From: Spirodela intermedia
Lineage: Eukaryota; Streptophyta; Magnoliopsida; Alismatales; Araceae
DNA: 64,000 nt
Direction of reading: 5' to 3'
Assembly (NCBI GenBank): GCA_902729315.2
Contig: LR746273.1
Coordinates: 1,431,001-1,495,000, forward strand
The notes beneath the pieces are model-generated. The model saw nothing but the letters and a program-made list of their open reading frames with translations, was not told the DNA's origin and did not search any database. Made by a program: the position numbers and the translations under genes. The number at the start of each line of letters is the position of its first letter. Positions within the stretch are counted from its first letter, which is position 1. This document shows positions 62,336-64,000 of the stretch, piece after piece.

Positions 62336-63330
62336 CTTGAATCTTCACAGTGCTGGGTTCCACGATATGCTCAGCGGTAGTCTGAGCAGGCGTGGTGAGG
62401 CAAGCACGTAGACACTCGAAAAACCAGAGTGGATATTGATGAATGAGGTAAGGGAAAGAAAGAAAGCTACAATTTCACAAAAATGCCTTGACGAAGGTTT
62501 AGAAAAGAATCTGCACGTTCAATTCTCTGCTCCTCACAGAAAATCCCCTCTCCATCCGACCGCCCCCAACCCCGATCACCTATTCTCTTCGTCTCCCTGC
62601 ACCCTCCGTCGCCCCTACCAGGTTCGCTGCCACCGGTCACTCATTTGAAAGTGCACCGTCCAAAAAGTGCCCAGCCAAAGCCTGTGCGCCTTTTTCTTCA
62701 CTCTCCTCCGCACAGGAAGCGGCTGCAGTAATAATATCAGAAACACAGCCACCGCAATCACCAGAGGTCATCTCCTGCGCCACCAACATGACCTCTTCTT
62801 CCCTTCACCAGACCAAGCCCCTGTCCCCGCAGATCCGCCACTTCTACCCCGCTCACAGACTGTAGAGCCGGGATCACACTCTATCGAAGGAAGACCAGAG
62901 AAAGTACAGAAGGGGAGGAAGGAATCGAGAAGCAGGCGATTCCCCAAATTGGGGGGCAGGAAACAGTTGGTTGATCGCCATCGGAGGGAACGAGAAAAGG
63001 GGATGGGAGGGCTTTATATATGGCCGGATCTCAGATCGTCGCAGAAGTGAGGAGGGGCCTGATGATAATTTTCAACGAGGGGGCCGCATATTTTTAGAGT
63101 ATATAAGGAAATATATGATAAGTGAGTTTTATAAAACATATTTAAACATTTAAGGGGATTATATAAAAATATGATACAGGATTCAGTGACAGTTTTTAGA
63201 TCTAACGGTTAGGAGGGCGCTACGTTTTCTCTGACTGAGGATGGCTATTTAGCACCAGATCGAAGGGAGAGTCAGTGAGAAAATAGGTGGAGAGGAAGTA
63301 GAGACGGAGAGGAAGAAGAAAGAAATAGGG
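62336..63330. promoter_or_regulatory. Divergent promoter region, RIC1 / downstream gene
   Basis: About 1 kb between the RIC1 start (-) and the start at 63331 (+). The RIC1 side is C/T-rich as read on + (leader). A TATA-like TTTATATATGG lies at about 63013-63023, roughly 310 bases before 63331, though a TATA that far implies a long leader or a start nearer 63050. An open frame at 62667-63050 has no recognisable content and probably reflects GC-rich leader DNA. Confidence 0.4.
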
Positions 63331-63411
63331 ATGGCGATGAGTAGGGTGGCTTCCGTGGCGCTGGTGGCCCTGTGGTTCCTGGTGATTTTTACCGCTGTCA
63401 CCCAGATCCAG
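63331..63411 (+). CDS. First exon of a secreted or membrane protein, cut by the window end
   Basis: The ATG at 63331 in a GGGATGG context begins MAMSRVASVALVALWFLVIF, a strong signal peptide or membrane segment. A splice donor CCAG|GTAGAT follows codon 27 at 63412 in phase 0, so the rest probably lies beyond the window. If not spliced, the frame continues to a stop near 63474 and gives a 47-residue secreted peptide with two cysteines. I do not recognise the family. The leader is purine-rich. Confidence 0.5.
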
Positions 63412-64000
63412 GTAGATGCCTGTGGAAGCACGCTTCTCCTACATCCCCTTCCTTGCGGTTTATCTGGCGTGTGATGTTATATTTTCTCTAGTGTCAGTTT
63501 TTCACTGGATGGATCGACTGTTATGCTTTATGGGTTATCTTCCGATCTTGATTCCCCCTGTCTAGCCTGTATGCCCTATCCTCTTCCGATCATGGTCTCC
63601 CCTTTCGGGTCTCTTGATCCGCTGCTTTCCTTGTCGCCTGCACCCGATGCTTCACCCTGCGACCCTTTGTCCGTATCCTCGTGGGTGATTCGCCTGTCCA
63701 CTACCAGAATTGGCGGGGAGACGCCGGTATTTCATCGACCTCGACTGAAGTTTCCGTGGATTTAGAAGACGATCAGGTGAGGTTGCAGATTGGTTGTAAA
63801 CGACAGTCGTATCCCGGTCTAATGGAATCGTTTTTCTTACTATACTCACACCGCGAGTTCTTCATCTTCTTGATATTGTCGTCATCATCGTCCCTCCGAT
63901 GATGCATACTTCGTTTGTGATTAAGGCATTTGATATTCACGCCTCTCCCAAATTTCTTTTTTTCTAAAATTTCCTAATGTGAGCCTTGTTTTACTGATTC
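63412..64000 (+). other. Presumed intron 1 of the edge gene
   Basis: T-rich sequence with no clear exon. Open frames at 63523-63765 and 63681-63902 overlap in different frames and show no known family. Confidence 0.35.

Noticed and set aside
62667-63050. 127-codon open frame on the + strand between RIC1 and the edge gene
   Set aside because: No recognisable motif, low-complexity basic composition, and it lies in the expected RIC1 leader and promoter.

Overview
This window is plant nuclear DNA. It carries multi-exon genes with GT-AG introns, a plant-type UDP-glycosyltransferase, thaumatin-like and PPR proteins, plastid and retrotransposon debris, and an RNA polymerase III tRNA-Cys gene. Several genes are very GC-rich at third codon positions (MADS-box, DnaJ, thaumatin-like, UGT) while others are AT-richer. 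That mix is typical of monocots, so I infer a monocot; the species cannot be read from the sequence.

Layout. 1-21.1 kb is a gene-dense block: type I MADS-box (+), eIF4B (+, 2 exons), PSK SIMULATOR-like DUF3475/DUF668 protein (+, 12 exons), APE2 AP endonuclease (-, 10 exons, tail-to-tail with the previous gene), and a PPR gene with a decayed 3' half (-). A DnaJ-11-like plastid J-protein (+) starts head-to-head with the PPR gene at 21.7 kb. 24.2-34.4 kb is a nested retrotransposon block with no host gene: a Ty3/gypsy element with both LTRs, a LINE inside its span, and a tiny copia derivative inside the LINE. 35.9-37.3 kb is a thaumatin-like gene (+), 38.7-44.0 kb is WDR25 (+, 4 exons, with a tRNA-Cys antisense in its last intron), and 45.8-47.1 kb is a UGT75-like glucosyltransferase (-). 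48.4-62.3 kb is RIC1 (-, 23 exons). At 63.3 kb the first exon of a secreted or membrane protein begins (+).

The exon models of eIF4B, PSI-like, APE2, WDR25 and thaumatin-like close in frame with canonical splice sites and give proteins of 437, 604, 620, 439 and 319 residues. RIC1 also closes in frame (about 1130 residues) except for one perfect 37-bp tandem duplication in exon 14, which introduces a stop. The genes do not form one pathway; they are ordinary housekeeping and defence genes lying side by side.

I found no convincing undescribed multi-gene system. The most interesting signals are the RIC1 duplication, a group II-intron-type reverse transcriptase fragment in a RIC1 intron, a psbD fragment in an APE2 intron, the decaying PPR gene, the miniature copia element, and a tandem repeat family flanking the UGT gene on both sides. 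All assignments come from reading the translated sequence, without database searches.
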